Under the pieces are notes generated by a model. That model ran no database searches, was not told the DNA's origin, and saw only the letters and a list, made by a program, of their open reading frames with translations. Shown in pieces: positions 1 to 7,723 of a DNA stretch of 10,265 nt; position 1 is the first letter of the stretch, and each line of letters starts with the position of its first letter. Made by a program: the position numbers and the translations under genes. The stretch is from Alistipes sp. GTDB taxonomy: Bacteria > Bacteroidota > Bacteroidia > Bacteroidales > Rikenellaceae. Location of the stretch: NCBI GenBank assembly GCA_017391665.1, contig JAFOXS010000162.1, forward strand, positions 1 through 10,265, in the 5' to 3' direction.

Positions 1-31
1 GAAATTTGTGGGGTCGCCGCTTGTCGTCGGT

Positions 32-81
32 AAAATGATTGCTACGCACTTTTGAAAGCCATCAAAAGGTCATCATTTTTT
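32..81. terminator. weak nested hairpin with T-run, possible terminator
   Basis: Two nested stems can be drawn: an outer one of 8 bp (32-39 with 72-79) and an inner one of 7 bp (49-55 with 62-68, loop AAGCCA). They are separated by an uneven internal loop, and a six-T run lies at 76-81. It could end transcription of a rightward gene lying off the left edge, or act on leftward transcripts coming from rnhA. The stems are AT-rich and part of the T-run is inside the outer stem, so this is a weak call. Confidence 0.25.
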
Positions 82-172
82 AACCCTCCGCCTGCACGCC
101 GCCCTTGATCCACAAACTTTCGCAGTGCGGAGAGGCTGACGCAGCGGTAATAAATCTTGCACAACGTGATTC

Positions 173-281
173 GTTACACGAGTTACAGAGTTACAGAGTT
201 ACAGGCGTTACACTGTTACAGTTGTTACACTGTTACAAGGGGTGTAACACGTGTAACTGGTGTAACTGTAACTGTTGTAAT
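173..281. repeat. GTTACA hexamer array inverting to TGTAAC
   Basis: Eight GTTACA copies start at 173, 182, 190, 198, 207, 215, 224 and 232, a regular 8-9 base period. The orientation then flips to four TGTAAC copies starting at 243, 252, 261 and 267, with a degenerate fifth (TGTAAT) at 276. Inside it are three perfect tandem copies of AGTTACAG (181-204) and a perfect 14-base direct repeat (207-220 and 224-237). GTTACAC at 173, 207 and 224 can pair with GTGTAAC at 242, 251 and 260, so the array can fold into several alternative imperfect hairpins around 238-241. It lies 42-150 bases downstream of the rnhA stop. No coding function is credible here, and its role (operator array, leftward terminator, replication slippage product) is unknown. 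Confidence 0.85.
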
Positions 282-322
282 AATGGATATTACCGTGCTT
301 GAGCCAAACATTTCAAACGCCA

Positions 323-778
323 CTACGCCCCCTCGTAGCCCGTATCCTCAAAGAGATTGCCGCTGTTGGCGGCGGCTACGGCCAGCTCGTCGCAGCGGTT
401 GTTCTCAATGGTTGAGGCGTGACCTTTCACCCACACAAAGCGCACACGGTGACGACGATAGACTCTGAGGAATCGCATCCACAGGTCGGGATTCTTCTTG
501 CCCGTGAAACGTTTCTGCTCCCAGCCAAATACCCATCGCTGGTTAACGGCATCGACCACATACTTCGAGTCCGAGTAGAGTGTAACCTCCGTGCCGTCGA
601 ACTTCAGCGCCTCGAGTGCCACACATACGGCCATGAGCTCCATACGGTTGTTCGTAGTCAGGCGGAAGCCCGCCGAGAGCTCCTTGCGATGAGGGCCCGA
701 CAGCAGCACCACACCATAGCCACCGCGCCCGGGATTACCCTGCGCGGCACCATCGGTGTATATCGTTACTTGTGGCAT
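323..778 (-). CDS. rnhA: ribonuclease HI
   Basis: Cytoplasmic endonuclease that cuts the RNA strand of RNA-DNA hybrids, removing R-loops and helping clear primers. The 151-residue protein is a single RNase H domain of normal length (E. coli about 155). It opens with YTDGAAQGNPGRGGYG. The metal-binding acidic residues are visible as D9, E47 (in NNRMEL), D70 (in YSDSKYV) and D130, with the conserved active-site loop histidine at H120 (in VKGHA). The ATG at 776-778 sits six bases after the valS stop, and the spacer plus stop forms a purine-rich stretch before the start. It is therefore almost certainly cotranscribed with, and second to, valS. No strong terminator follows the stop: only a short hairpin (277-293) and the hexamer array. 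Identification is secure from motifs; the lack of an N-terminal hybrid-binding domain argues against a eukaryote-like RNase H1. Confidence 0.97.
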   Translation of the reverse strand: MPQVTIYTDGAAQGNPGRGGYGVVLLSGPHRKELSAGFRLTTNNRMELMAVCVALEALKFDGTEVTLYSDSKYVVDAVNQRWVFGWEQKRFTGKKNPDLWMRFLRVYRRHRVRFVWVKGHASTIENNRCDELAVAAANSGNLFEDTGYEGA

Positions 779-784
779 TCTCTT

Positions 785-3409
785 CTACTTCAATGCAGCC
801 ATGCGCTCCTTGATGGCGGCGATCTTCGCCTCGGCATCGGCCTGCTTAGCACGCTCGTTGGCTACCACCTTCTCGGGTGCTGATTGAACGAAACGCTCGT
901 TCGAGAGCTTCTTCATTACGCTTGCGAGGAATCCCTCAAGGTACGCCAGCTCGTCGTTGAGCTTCTTTAGCTCGGCCTCCACGTCGATGTTGTCCTCCAT
1001 GGGGATGAAGTACTGCGTGGTCTTGACCATGAACGACTCGGCTGCGGGGTTCTTCTCGGCGATGGCGGTGATGGCGCTAAGATTACACATCTTAACCACT
1101 ACATCGGAGAGCTCGGCGGGGAAGTTCTCGTCGGCTATAAAGTTGAGCGTAAGCTCATTGCGCTGTGCTATGTTGCGCTGCTTGCGGATGTTGCGCACGT
1201 TGGAGATAATCTCCTTCACCAGATCAAAACGCTGCAACAGGTGCTCATCCACGGGCTCGGCCTTGGGTGCTGCGGCATACATGATCGACTCGCCAGCCTT
1301 GCGCTCCTCAAGATCCTGCCATATCTCCTCCGTTACGAAGGGCATGAAGGGGTGGATAAGACGCATCAGCTGATCGAAGAACTCGCGAGTCTGATCCAGT
1401 GTCAGGCGGTCGATAGGCTTCTGATATGCGGGCTTCACGATCTCCAGATACCAGCCACTGAACTCATCCCAGAAGAGCTTATAGATACGCATAAATGCCT
1501 CAGAGATGCGGTATGAGGCAAACATCTCATCAATCTCGGCGATAGCCTTCGAGAGGGTGTTCTTGAACCAGAGTACTGCCGTAGCGTTGTTCTTCGACTG
1601 GGGCATCAGGTCGCTGTAATCCCAGCCGTTGATCAGACGGTAAGCATTCCATATCTTATTACCAAAGTTACGTCCCTGCTCGCAGAGTGCCTCATCGAAC
1701 ATAACGTCGTTACCAGCTGACGATGAGAGCATCATCGCTACACGCATACCATCGGCACCATACTGTGCAATCAGGTCGAGCGGATCGGGTGAGTTACCCA
1801 GCTGCTTTGACATCTTGCGACCCAGCTTGTCGCGTACGATACCAGTGAAATATACATTGCCAAAGGGCTTGTCCGAGCGGTACTCATAACCAGCCATGAT
1901 CATACGTGCCACCCAGAAGAAGATAATATCGGGACCCGTCACGAGATCGGCTGTGGGGTAGTAGTACTTGATCTCCTCGTTGTCGGGGTTGCGAATGCCA
2001 TCGAACACCGAGATTGGCCACAACCATGAAGAGAACCAAGTGTCGAGCACATCCTCATCCTGACGCAGATCGCTCAACTGCAGCGTCTCATCCTGCGCCT
2101 TCTCACGCGCCTTCACGAGTGCCTCCTCAGCCGTGGGAGCTATGACATAACCGCCCTTGGGCAGATAGTAAGCGGGAATACGCTGACCCCACCACAGCTG
2201 ACGTGAGATACACCAGTCCTTGATGTTCTCCATCCAGTGGCGGTAGGTATTCTTATATTTTGCGGGGATAAACTTAATCTCATCCTCCAGTACGGCCTTG
2301 GTTGCGGGCTCTGCAATCTCCTTCATCGAGAGGAACCACTGCATCGAGAGCTTAGGCTCAATGGCCACACCTGTACGCTCCGAATAACCTACGTTGTTGG
2401 TGTATGCCTCCACCTTCTCCATAAGGCCTGCAGACAGCAGATCGCCCTCGATAACCTTGCGGCACTCGAAGCGGTCCATGCCTACGTACATGCCCACCTT
2501 GTCGTTGATCGTACCGTCGTCGTTGAAGATGTCGATGGTTTCAAGGTTGTACTTCTCGCCCAGCATATAGTCGTTAACGTCGTGTGCAGGCGTAACCTTC
2601 AGCGCACCCGTACCAAACTCAATATCCACATACTCGTCGCGGATAATGGGCACCGAGCGACCCACCAGCGGCACGATTACACGTGCACCCTCGGGGATAT
2701 CCTTGTAACGCTCATCGTTGGGGTTAAGACACACGGCCGTATCGCCCAGAATAGTCTCGGGACGTGTCGTAGCAACAATAAGATAGCGGTCCGTACCCTC
2801 CACCTGATAGCGCAGGTAGTAGAGCTTACCCTGCGACTCCTTGTAGATTACCTCCTCATCCGAGAGGGCAGTCTTTGCCTCAGGGTCCCAGTTCACCATG
2901 CGTACACCACGATAGATCTTACCCTTCTCGTAGAGGTCGCAGAATACCTTGATAACGCTCTCGGTGCGGGGCTCATCCATCGTAAAGCATGTACGATCCC
3001 AGTCGCACGAAGCACCCAGCTTGCGCAACTGCTGAAGGATGATGCCACCATGCTTCTCCTTCCACTCCCAAGCGTGCTTGAGGAACTCCTCGCGAGTAAG
3101 GTCGGCCTTGTTGATGCCCTCGGCTGCGAGCTTTGCCACCACCTTGGCCTCAGTAGCGATAGAGGCGTGGTCGGTTCCCGGCACCCAACAGGCATTCTTA
3201 CCCTGCTGACGCGCACGACGCATCAAAACATCTTGCAATGTGTTGTTAAGCATGTGACCCATGTGCAGCATACCTGTCACGTTGGGCGGTGGGATAACTA
3301 TTGTGTAAGGCTCACGAGCGTCGGGCTCCGAGTGGAAGAGTTTGTTCTCTACCCAATACTCATACCACTTAGATTCAATCTCTTGCGGAAAGTACTTGTC
3401 TGCTACCAT
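785..3409 (-). CDS. valS: valyl-tRNA synthetase
   Basis: Class Ia aminoacyl-tRNA synthetase that attaches valine to tRNA-Val in the cytoplasm and hydrolyses mischarged threonine. The 874 residues are full length for the short bacterial form. In order: the nucleotide-binding half with [13 protein letters not shown] (HIGH box as HMGH, 49-52); a CP1 editing domain around 190-345 with [14 protein letters not shown] (213-226) and a PAHDVND segment (274-280); [10 protein letters not shown] (456-465); the KMSKS loop as KMSKQ (532-536); an anticodon-binding helical domain around 600-760; and a Lys/Glu-rich C-terminal arm from about 805 that should form a coiled coil contacting tRNA. The ATG at 3407-3409 gives the expected N-terminus ([19 protein letters not shown]). 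A -7 box lies about 80 bases upstream and rnhA follows after six bases. The final KMSKS serine is glutamine, which I believe is common in related ValRS and not a defect. Confidence 0.99.
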   Translation of the reverse strand: MVADKYFPQEIESKWYEYWVENKLFHSEPDAREPYTIVIPPPNVTGMLHMGHMLNNTLQDVLMRRARQQGKNACWVPGTDHASIATEAKVVAKLAAEGINKADLTREEFLKHAWEWKEKHGGIILQQLRKLGASCDWDRTCFTMDEPRTESVIKVFCDLYEKGKIYRGVRMVNWDPEAKTALSDEEVIYKESQGKLYYLRYQVEGTDRYLIVATTRPETILGDTAVCLNPNDERYKDIPEGARVIVPLVGRSVPIIRDEYVDIEFGTGALKVTPAHDVNDYMLGEKYNLETIDIFNDDGTINDKVGMYVGMDRFECRKVIEGDLLSAGLMEKVEAYTNNVGYSERTGVAIEPKLSMQWFLSMKEIAEPATKAVLEDEIKFIPAKYKNTYRHWMENIKDWCISRQLWWGQRIPAYYLPKGGYVIAPTAEEALVKAREKAQDETLQLSDLRQDEDVLDTWFSSWLWPISVFDGIRNPDNEEIKYYYPTADLVTGPDIIFFWVARMIMAGYEYRSDKPFGNVYFTGIVRDKLGRKMSKQLGNSPDPLDLIAQYGADGMRVAMMLSSSAGNDVMFDEALCEQGRNFGNKIWNAYRLINGWDYSDLMPQSKNNATAVLWFKNTLSKAIAEIDEMFASYRISEAFMRIYKLFWDEFSGWYLEIVKPAYQKPIDRLTLDQTREFFDQLMRLIHPFMPFVTEEIWQDLEERKAGESIMYAAAPKAEPVDEHLLQRFDLVKEIISNVRNIRKQRNIAQRNELTLNFIADENFPAELSDVVVKMCNLSAITAIAEKNPAAESFMVKTTQYFIPMEDNIDVEAELKKLNDELAYLEGFLASVMKKLSNERFVQSAPEKVVANERAKQADAEAKIAAIKERMAALK

Positions 3410-3444
3410 AATCGTATAGTTTTTATTTGTTAATTATCTTCATT

Positions 3445-3481
3445 GGGGTGGGGCTTTTGCGCCCTCGCGCGCATAATGCGC
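3445..3481 (-). repeat. valS leader element, copy A of a shared motif
   Basis: Read in valS sense (3481 down to 3445), this GC-rich island in the AT-rich leader starts with a small hairpin, GCGCA-TTA-TGCGC. It then carries the blocks GCGAGG, AAAAGCC and ACCC. The same blocks, in the same order and also just after a hairpin ending in TATGC, occur upstream of kdsA at 8526-8565. Both copies are followed by an AT-rich stretch and then the start codon. It is either a dispersed intergenic repeat or a common leader element. The similarity was found by eye. Confidence 0.45.
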
Positions 3482-3491
3482 ATACAAAGGA

Positions 3492-3499
3492 CAAATATA
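3492..3499 (-). promoter_or_regulatory. -7 promoter box for valS-rnhA
   Basis: On the minus strand this reads TATATTTG, an exact fit to the Bacteroidales sigma-ABfr -7 consensus TAnnTTTG. I see no good -33 TTTG about 19 bases upstream. If used, transcription would start near 3485, giving a leader of about 75 nt that begins right at the GC-rich valS leader element. Confidence 0.5.
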
Positions 3500-3533
3500 A
3501 GAATAAAAAACCGAAAAGGAGTATATTTCGACG

Positions 3534-3576
3534 AAAAAACCTGCTTCCGACGCGGGAGAATGGTCGGCTGATGCAG
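3534..3576 (-). terminator. rho-independent terminator of the candidate RNA
   Basis: In minus-strand sense, CTGC (3576-3573) pairs with GCAG (3544-3541) and CCGAC (3567-3563) with GTCGG (3551-3547). There is a 5x2 internal loop and an 11-base apical loop, followed by one G and six Ts (3539-3534). A second weaker hairpin, CGAAA with TTTCG (3526-3530 with 3512-3516), precedes another six-T run just downstream. It lies between the long hairpin and the valS -7 box, so it would separate the two units. Confidence 0.55.
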
Positions 3577-3697
3577 AAGTGAGAGTAATAGGCGTCATGA
3601 GTACGATAATAAAACCTATTCGACCTAAAGCCGATCGCACCCATTTCACCTATTACTCCCACCTTGTCACGCCCTTTAGCCTTAGGCTGCAAATTTG
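3534..3697 (-). ncRNA. candidate structured small RNA or valS leader
   Basis: A minus-strand unit of about 164 nt with its own promoter-like boxes (3704-3734) and terminator (3534-3576). Its core is a long hairpin: 3577-3594 pair with 3647-3664 (18 pairs), then a symmetric 2x2 internal loop, then 3597-3607 with 3634-3644 (11 pairs), with a 26-nt terminal loop (3608-3633). All paired positions keep a constant sum of 7241, so there are no bulges. Five pairs deviate from Watson-Crick (3578/3663, 3582/3659, 3593/3648, 3600/3641, 3603/3638). Every one is G.U on the minus strand and would be an A.C mismatch on the plus strand, so a minus-strand RNA is favoured. I do not recognise it as 6S RNA, SRP RNA, tmRNA, RNase P or a known riboswitch. 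The ends are inferred; a decayed palindromic repeat is the main alternative. Confidence 0.45.
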
Positions 3698-3703
3698 AGC
3701 ATG

Positions 3704-3734
3704 CAAAGATATAAAAAATGGCCATCGGTGCAAC
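3704..3734 (-). promoter_or_regulatory. promoter boxes for the candidate RNA
   Basis: On the minus strand TATCTTTG (3711-3704) matches TAnnTTTG exactly. GTTG (3734-3731), three of four bases of the -33 TTTG, lies 19 bases upstream, the spacing expected for Bacteroidales promoters. The -33 box falls in and beside the loop of the antiporter terminator, so the two signals overlap. The predicted start is near 3697. Confidence 0.5.
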
Positions 3735-3756
3735 ACCGACAGCCATAATTTTTTTT
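3713..3756 (-). terminator. bidirectional terminator after the antiporter gene
   Basis: A 13-pair stem (3718-3730 with 3734-3746, loop 3731-3733) forms on either strand. On the minus strand its two imperfect pairs are G.U. It is followed by six Ts on the minus strand (3718-3713) and, past two As, by eight Ts on the plus strand (3749-3756). It starts 18 bases past the antiporter stop, where a leftward terminator belongs. Confidence 0.85.
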
Positions 3757-3773
3757 CAAATTTTCCTACGTGC

Positions 3774-5075
3774 TTAAAGGAAAATCAGTTGCGCCACGAT
3801 GTAGATAGGCAGCAGAACGACGAGCGAGAACTTGATCATATAACCGAAGAAACTCGGCATATTAACGCCCGCCTGCTCGGCTATCGCCTTGACCATAAAG
3901 TTGGGGCCGTTGCCGATATATGTCATCGCACCAAAGAACACCGAACCCAGCGCAATGGCACGCAGCAGCATAGCGTCAATACCAGCCTCCAGCACTGCTC
4001 CCGAAGCCGCAGGCAGACCCTGTGCCACGGTGTGGAATGCTACGGCCGTAGGCGAGTTGTCGAGGAACGCCGATAGGAATCCCGATGCGTAGAAGAACTG
4101 CCAGGGACGGCTCAGACCGAGGTCGGCAGCGTGAGCATTCAGGTAGATCAGTGCGGGTGTCATCGTCACGAAGATACCGATGAAAAGATATGCCACCTCG
4201 ATGATCGGCTCCCACGAATATTTGTTGTCCAGACGGATGCTCTTCTTTGTTGTAAACCACGACATTAAGCCGATTGCAACGAGTACGATCTCACGCAAAA
4301 AACGTACATACAAAGGCGCATGATGATCGCCCATTGCGGGGATGTACGAAGGGTTGAGGAACGACACGGCGAGGATGATACCCACGAGATAGATGATGTT
4401 GATCTTACCCGTAACGGTGATGGGTCGCTTCTCGTGTACGTCGGCCATAATATCGACCATCTGCTCCTTGCGGTAGTAGAACGAGTAGTCGATCACAAGG
4501 TGCAACACCAGCAGAATAGCACCTACAAAAGCCCACTCGGGCAGCAGGTTCATAAACCATCCAAACTCCGCACCACGCAGATACAGCAGGAACAATGGAG
4601 GATCACCCAGCGGAGTGAGCACACCGCCACAGTTGGCCACCAGAGCGATGAAAAAGAGTATGGTATGCACCTTGTATTTGCGTTGCTGGTTCACCTCCAG
4701 CAGCAGACGAATCGTAAGCATTGCTGCACCCGTTGTGCCGATGAACGATGCCAAAAGGAAGCCCACAAACATTATGAGTGTATTGTTTATGGGTCGTGCC
4801 TGAATATCGCCTCTGATGTGGATTCCGCCCGTCACGACGAAGAGCGCACCGAGCAGCACGATGAAGGGGATGTAGTCGAATAGAATCTGGTGTTCGAGGT
4901 TGGCTCCCATGTTGTTTGCCAACAGGTAGATAGCGGCGGGCAGAGCCAGCAGCAGCGAGACGTAGAGTTTGTGGGTATTATTCTCCCACCAGTGCTCCTT
5001 GACGATTGGCAGCACGGCTATGCTCAAAAGCATTAGTACAAAGGGAATAAGTGCCCATAATTCAACTTGTTGCAT
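3774..5075 (-). CDS. sodium:proton antiporter-like membrane transporter (IT superfamily)
   Basis: Inner-membrane secondary transporter, probably exchanging Na+ for H+. The 433 residues are mostly hydrophobic with about 11-13 membrane spans (for example 4-24, 37-53, 67-85, 97-125, 180-200, 225-241, 260-275, 291-313, 368-390, 411-432). Half-helix signatures of the ArsB/NhaD/citrate fold are visible: VANCGGVLTPLGDPP (146-160) in the first half, and FLDNSPTAVAF (337-347) plus YIGNGPNFMVKAI (386-398) in the second. The Asp/Asn in these loops are the likely ion site. The ATG at 5073-5075 places the first span at once, and there is no cleavable signal. It is a single-gene unit, divergent from lon and closed by a strong terminator. 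Relatives are often annotated as Na+:H+ antiporter or citrate transporter. The fold is clear; the true substrate cannot be told from sequence, so no symbol is given. Confidence 0.85.
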   Translation of the reverse strand: MQQVELWALIPFVLMLLSIAVLPIVKEHWWENNTHKLYVSLLLALPAAIYLLANNMGANLEHQILFDYIPFIVLLGALFVVTGGIHIRGDIQARPINNTLIMFVGFLLASFIGTTGAAMLTIRLLLEVNQQRKYKVHTILFFIALVANCGGVLTPLGDPPLFLLYLRGAEFGWFMNLLPEWAFVGAILLVLHLVIDYSFYYRKEQMVDIMADVHEKRPITVTGKINIIYLVGIILAVSFLNPSYIPAMGDHHAPLYVRFLREIVLVAIGLMSWFTTKKSIRLDNKYSWEPIIEVAYLFIGIFVTMTPALIYLNAHAADLGLSRPWQFFYASGFLSAFLDNSPTAVAFHTVAQGLPAASGAVLEAGIDAMLLRAIALGSVFFGAMTYIGNGPNFMVKAIAEQAGVNMPSFFGYMIKFSLVVLLPIYIVAQLIFL

Positions 5076-5101
5076 AATTGTTTCTGTTTTTATTTCCGCC
5101 G

Positions 5102-5132
5102 CGAAAATACAAAAAAAATGTGGAATAACAGA
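5102..5132 (-). promoter_or_regulatory. possible promoter of the antiporter gene
   Basis: In minus-strand sense, TATTTTCG (5109-5102) is one base off TAnnTTTG, and TCTG (5132-5129) lies 19 bases upstream as a -33-like box. The predicted start near 5095 gives a leader of about 20 nt. An eight-T run ending in G just upstream (5118-5110) is a competing partial match. Confidence 0.35.
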
Positions 5133-5160
5133 TACTACGCAATAAGAAATAACGTTTTTT

Positions 5161-5202
5161 TAATGCTCCATTGCTCGTGCGTGCGCCTACGCTCGGGCGA
5201 AC
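5161..5202. other. GC-rich island in the antiporter-lon divergent spacer
   Basis: The 220-base spacer 5076-5295 is AT-rich except for 5173-5202, which is mostly G+C and contains GCTCG twice (5173-5177 and 5191-5195) but no convincing hairpin. It begins with TAATGC, like the left part of the kdsB-kdsA spacer element. It could be a degenerate intergenic repeat or a regulator site shared by the divergent genes. I cannot assign a role. Confidence 0.25.
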
Positions 5203-5251
5203 TAATTATTAACAATCTATCGTAAATGGTGGCGAGTTGTATAATTTTTAC

Positions 5252-5259
5252 TATTTTTG
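5252..5259 (+). promoter_or_regulatory. -7 promoter box for lon and probably the kds cluster
   Basis: TATTTTTG fits TAnnTTTG exactly and lies 36 bases before the lon ATG, predicting a start near 5266 and a leader of about 30 nt. The expected -33 position (about 5229-5232) reads GTGG, a poor match. No heat-shock-type sigma-32 site or CIRCE-like inverted repeat is apparent. Confidence 0.5.
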
Positions 5260-5295
5260 CAATCGTGAAAATGTGTAAATACGCGAAAAGAAGAT

Positions 5296-7716
5296 ATGAG
5301 TAAGAAGAAAAATATTGAGTTGACAGATCTGGAGGCCTTGCCTGAATTGCTCGATGGCAGACATCAGGTGGTCCCCATCATCACAAGTGGCGACGATGTG
5401 GTGGAGGATGTTGCTATCCCCGAGTCGCTGCCTATCCTTTCGTTGCGCAGTTCAGTGCTCTTTCCCGGTGCTATCACACCCATCACGGTTGGTCGCGAGA
5501 AGAGTATCAAGCTGGTGCGCGATGTAAATGCCGTACATGGTTTGCTGGGTGCTGTGCTTCAGCGCGAGACTGAGGTTGAGGTTCCCCAGCCCGATGATAT
5601 GTATAAAGTTGGTACTGCTGCCCGCATCATAAAGATTCTGGAGATGCCCAATGGCAATCTGACCGTTATCCTGAGCGGACTGGAGAAGATCGAGGTGGGC
5701 GAGTATCTGCAGTCGGAGCCCTACCTGAAGGCTACCGTGCGCACCATCCGCGACTCGCAGCCCGACGAGGGCAACATCGAGTTCCAGGCTCTGGTGGACT
5801 CGGTGCGTGAGGTTGCGCTCAACATCATCAACATCTCTCCCTCGATCCCCAAGGAGGCTGTCTTTGCTCTGAAGAACATCGACTCGCCCCGTGGCCTGAT
5901 CAACTTCGTATGTTCGAATATGGACTTCTCGGATGAGGATCGTCAGGCACTGCTGGAGGCTCCCGGCCTGCTGGCTCGTGCCCGCAAGTTGCTGGAGATT
6001 CTGGTGCGTGAGCAGCAGATGTCCGAGCTTAAGAACGAGATTCAGGAGAAGGTTAAGCGTGAGATCGACAAGCAGCAGCGCGACTACTACCTGCAGCAGC
6101 AGATGCGCACCATTCAGGACGAGCTGGGCGATACGGCCGATGCCGAGATTGACAAGATGCGCGAGGCCGCACAGAAGAAGAACTGGTCGAAGGAGGTGGG
6201 CGAACTCTTTGAGAAGGAGCTCTCGAAGGTGGAGCGTCTGAATCCCGCCGTTGCGGAGTACTCGGTGCAGATGACCTACCTGCAGCTTATGCTGGAGCTT
6301 CCGTGGAACGATGTAACTACGGACAACCTCGATCTGGAGTGTGCCCGCAAGCAGCTGGACGATGACCACTTCGGACTGGAGGAGGTCAAGGATCGTATTC
6401 TGGAGCATCTGGCCGTCATTAAGCTTAAGGGCGATTTGAAGTCACCCATTCTCTGCCTGTATGGCCCTCCGGGAGTAGGTAAGACCTCACTTGGTCGCTC
6501 GGTGGCTACGGCTCTGGGACGTAAGTTCGGACGTATATCACTGGGCGGTCTGCGCGATGAGAGTGAGATTCGCGGTCACCGCCGCACATACATAGGCGCT
6601 ATGCCGGGTCGAATCATACAGACCATCAAGCGTTGTGGCTCGTCAAATCCCGTCATCATCCTCGATGAGGTGGATAAGATCACGGTGAGCAACCACGGCG
6701 ATCCCTCGTCGGCTCTGTTGGAGGTGCTGGATCCCGAGCAGAACACCACATTCCACGATAACTACCTCGACACGGAGTATGACCTCTCGAAGGTGCTCTT
6801 CATCGCCACGGCCAACGATATTGGTGCCATCAACCCTGCACTGCGTGACCGTATGGAGATGATCAACATCCCTGGCTACATCCTTGAGGATAAGGTTCAG
6901 ATTGCCGAGCGTCACCTTGTGCCCAAGCAGTGCGAGGCTCACGGCGTAAAGGAGGAGGAGATGGTGTTGACCACAGCCATTGTGGAGAAGATTATTGCCG
7001 ACTATACCCGTGAGTCGGGTGTACGTTCACTGGATAAGAACATAGCCAAGATAGCCCGTGCCCGTGCCAAGCAGATAGCCTTCGAGGAGGCCTATGCCGC
7101 CGAGCTTACGACTGCCGATGTGGAGAAGATTTTAGGAAAACCCAAGTTCCGCAACGACGAGTATGAGATTGCCGGTATGGTAGGCGTTGTGACAGGTCTG
7201 GCGTGGACAGCCGTAGGTGGCGATATACTCTACATTGAGTCAGTGCTCACACCTGGCAAGGGTGCTTTGAACCTGACGGGTAATCTGGGCGACGTGATGA
7301 AGGAGTCGGCCACCATAGGTTACGAGTGGGTGCAGGCTCACTGCGACGAGCTGGGTATTGCGGCTGAGGTGTTCGAGAAGAAGAACCTCAATATCCACGT
7401 TCCCGAGGGTGCTATTCCGAAGGATGGCCCGTCGGCAGGTATCACGATGGTTACCTCGATGGTCTCTACTTTTACAGGCCGCCAGGTCAAGGAGCGCATC
7501 GCTATGACGGGTGAGATGACCCTGCGCGGACGAGTTATGCCCGTAGGCGGTATCAAGGAGAAGATTCTGGCAGCCAAGCGAGCAGGTATCACAGAGCTTA
7601 TTCTCTGCGAGGATAACCGCAAGGATGTTGAGGAGATCAAGGCCGAGTACGTAGCAGGTCTTACGTTCCACTACGTTAAGCGCATTGAGGAGGTACTCTC
7701 GCTGGCATTGAAATAG
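5296..7716 (+). CDS. lon: ATP-dependent protease La (Lon)
   Basis: Cytoplasmic AAA+ serine protease, working as a hexamer, that degrades misfolded and selected regulatory proteins. The 806 residues are full length (E. coli 784). In order: a charged N-terminal extension (1-43), the substrate-binding LAN domain (about 44-235, starting [15 protein letters not shown]), a helical linker including the [15 protein letters not shown] segment (264-278), the AAA+ module with Walker A GPPGVGKT (390-397), Walker B VIILDEVD (453-460) and TAND (505-508), and the protease domain from about 600. The catalytic Ser is S713 in PKDGPSAG (708-715) and the catalytic Lys is K756 in GGIKEK, 43 residues later as in E. 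coli. The ATG at 5296 is the only sensible start, as the next in-frame Met is residue 102. It opens the rightward cluster, seven bases before kdsB. All key residues are intact. Confidence 0.99.
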   Translation: MSKKKNIELTDLEALPELLDGRHQVVPIITSGDDVVEDVAIPESLPILSLRSSVLFPGAITPITVGREKSIKLVRDVNAVHGLLGAVLQRETEVEVPQPDDMYKVGTAARIIKILEMPNGNLTVILSGLEKIEVGEYLQSEPYLKATVRTIRDSQPDEGNIEFQALVDSVREVALNIINISPSIPKEAVFALKNIDSPRGLINFVCSNMDFSDEDRQALLEAPGLLARARKLLEILVREQQMSELKNEIQEKVKREIDKQQRDYYLQQQMRTIQDELGDTADAEIDKMREAAQKKNWSKEVGELFEKELSKVERLNPAVAEYSVQMTYLQLMLELPWNDVTTDNLDLECARKQLDDDHFGLEEVKDRILEHLAVIKLKGDLKSPILCLYGPPGVGKTSLGRSVATALGRKFGRISLGGLRDESEIRGHRRTYIGAMPGRIIQTIKRCGSSNPVIILDEVDKITVSNHGDPSSALLEVLDPEQNTTFHDNYLDTEYDLSKVLFIATANDIGAINPALRDRMEMINIPGYILEDKVQIAERHLVPKQCEAHGVKEEEMVLTTAIVEKIIADYTRESGVRSLDKNIAKIARARAKQIAFEEAYAAELTTADVEKILGKPKFRNDEYEIAGMVGVVTGLAWTAVGGDILYIESVLTPGKGALNLTGNLGDVMKESATIGYEWVQAHCDELGIAAEVFEKKNLNIHVPEGAIPKDGPSAGITMVTSMVSTFTGRQVKERIAMTGEMTLRGRVMPVGGIKEKILAAKRAGITELILCEDNRKDVEEIKAEYVAGLTFHYVKRIEEVLSLALK

Positions 7717-7723
7717 TATAGAT

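Noticed and set aside
1..55. Possible end of a rightward gene (frame 2 ending in TGA at 53-55) or a leftward gene from a GTG near 48 running off the left edge
   Set aside because: Only 16-17 codons are visible in either case, with no recognisable motif or promoter, so neither can be supported.
173..281. The hexamer array as a CRISPR array or plasmid-type iteron origin
   Set aside because: The units are six to eight bases long with 2-3 base gaps, far too short for CRISPR repeats and spacers. No cas or replication initiator gene is present, and the neighbours are chromosomal housekeeping genes.
105..468. Two small plus-strand open frames over the left spacer (105-302 and 157-468)
   Set aside because: They translate the GTTACA/TGTAAC array into low-complexity Cys/Asn/Val-rich peptide, and the second runs antisense into rnhA. 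Nothing in them resembles a protein family.
2237..3433. Long (398-codon) plus-strand frame antisense to valS
   Set aside because: It mirrors valS codons, has a His/Leu/Val-rich composition typical of a shadow frame and no domain. valS is certain from motifs.
3577..3664. Reading the long hairpin as part of SRP RNA, RNase P RNA or tmRNA
   Set aside because: A GGAAGCAG string near the terminator recalls SRP RNA, but the rest of the SRP apical domain is absent. No RNase P core motif or tmRNA tRNA-like end is visible.
3423..3746. 107-codon minus-strand frame in the antiporter-valS spacer
   Set aside because: It starts inside the bidirectional terminator stem, crosses the second terminator and the valS -7 box, and has a Phe/Tyr/Arg-rich composition without a domain.
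5452..6408. Long (318-codon) minus-strand frame inside lon
   Set aside because: It is a Leu/Gln/His-rich antisense shadow of lon with no recognisable domain.
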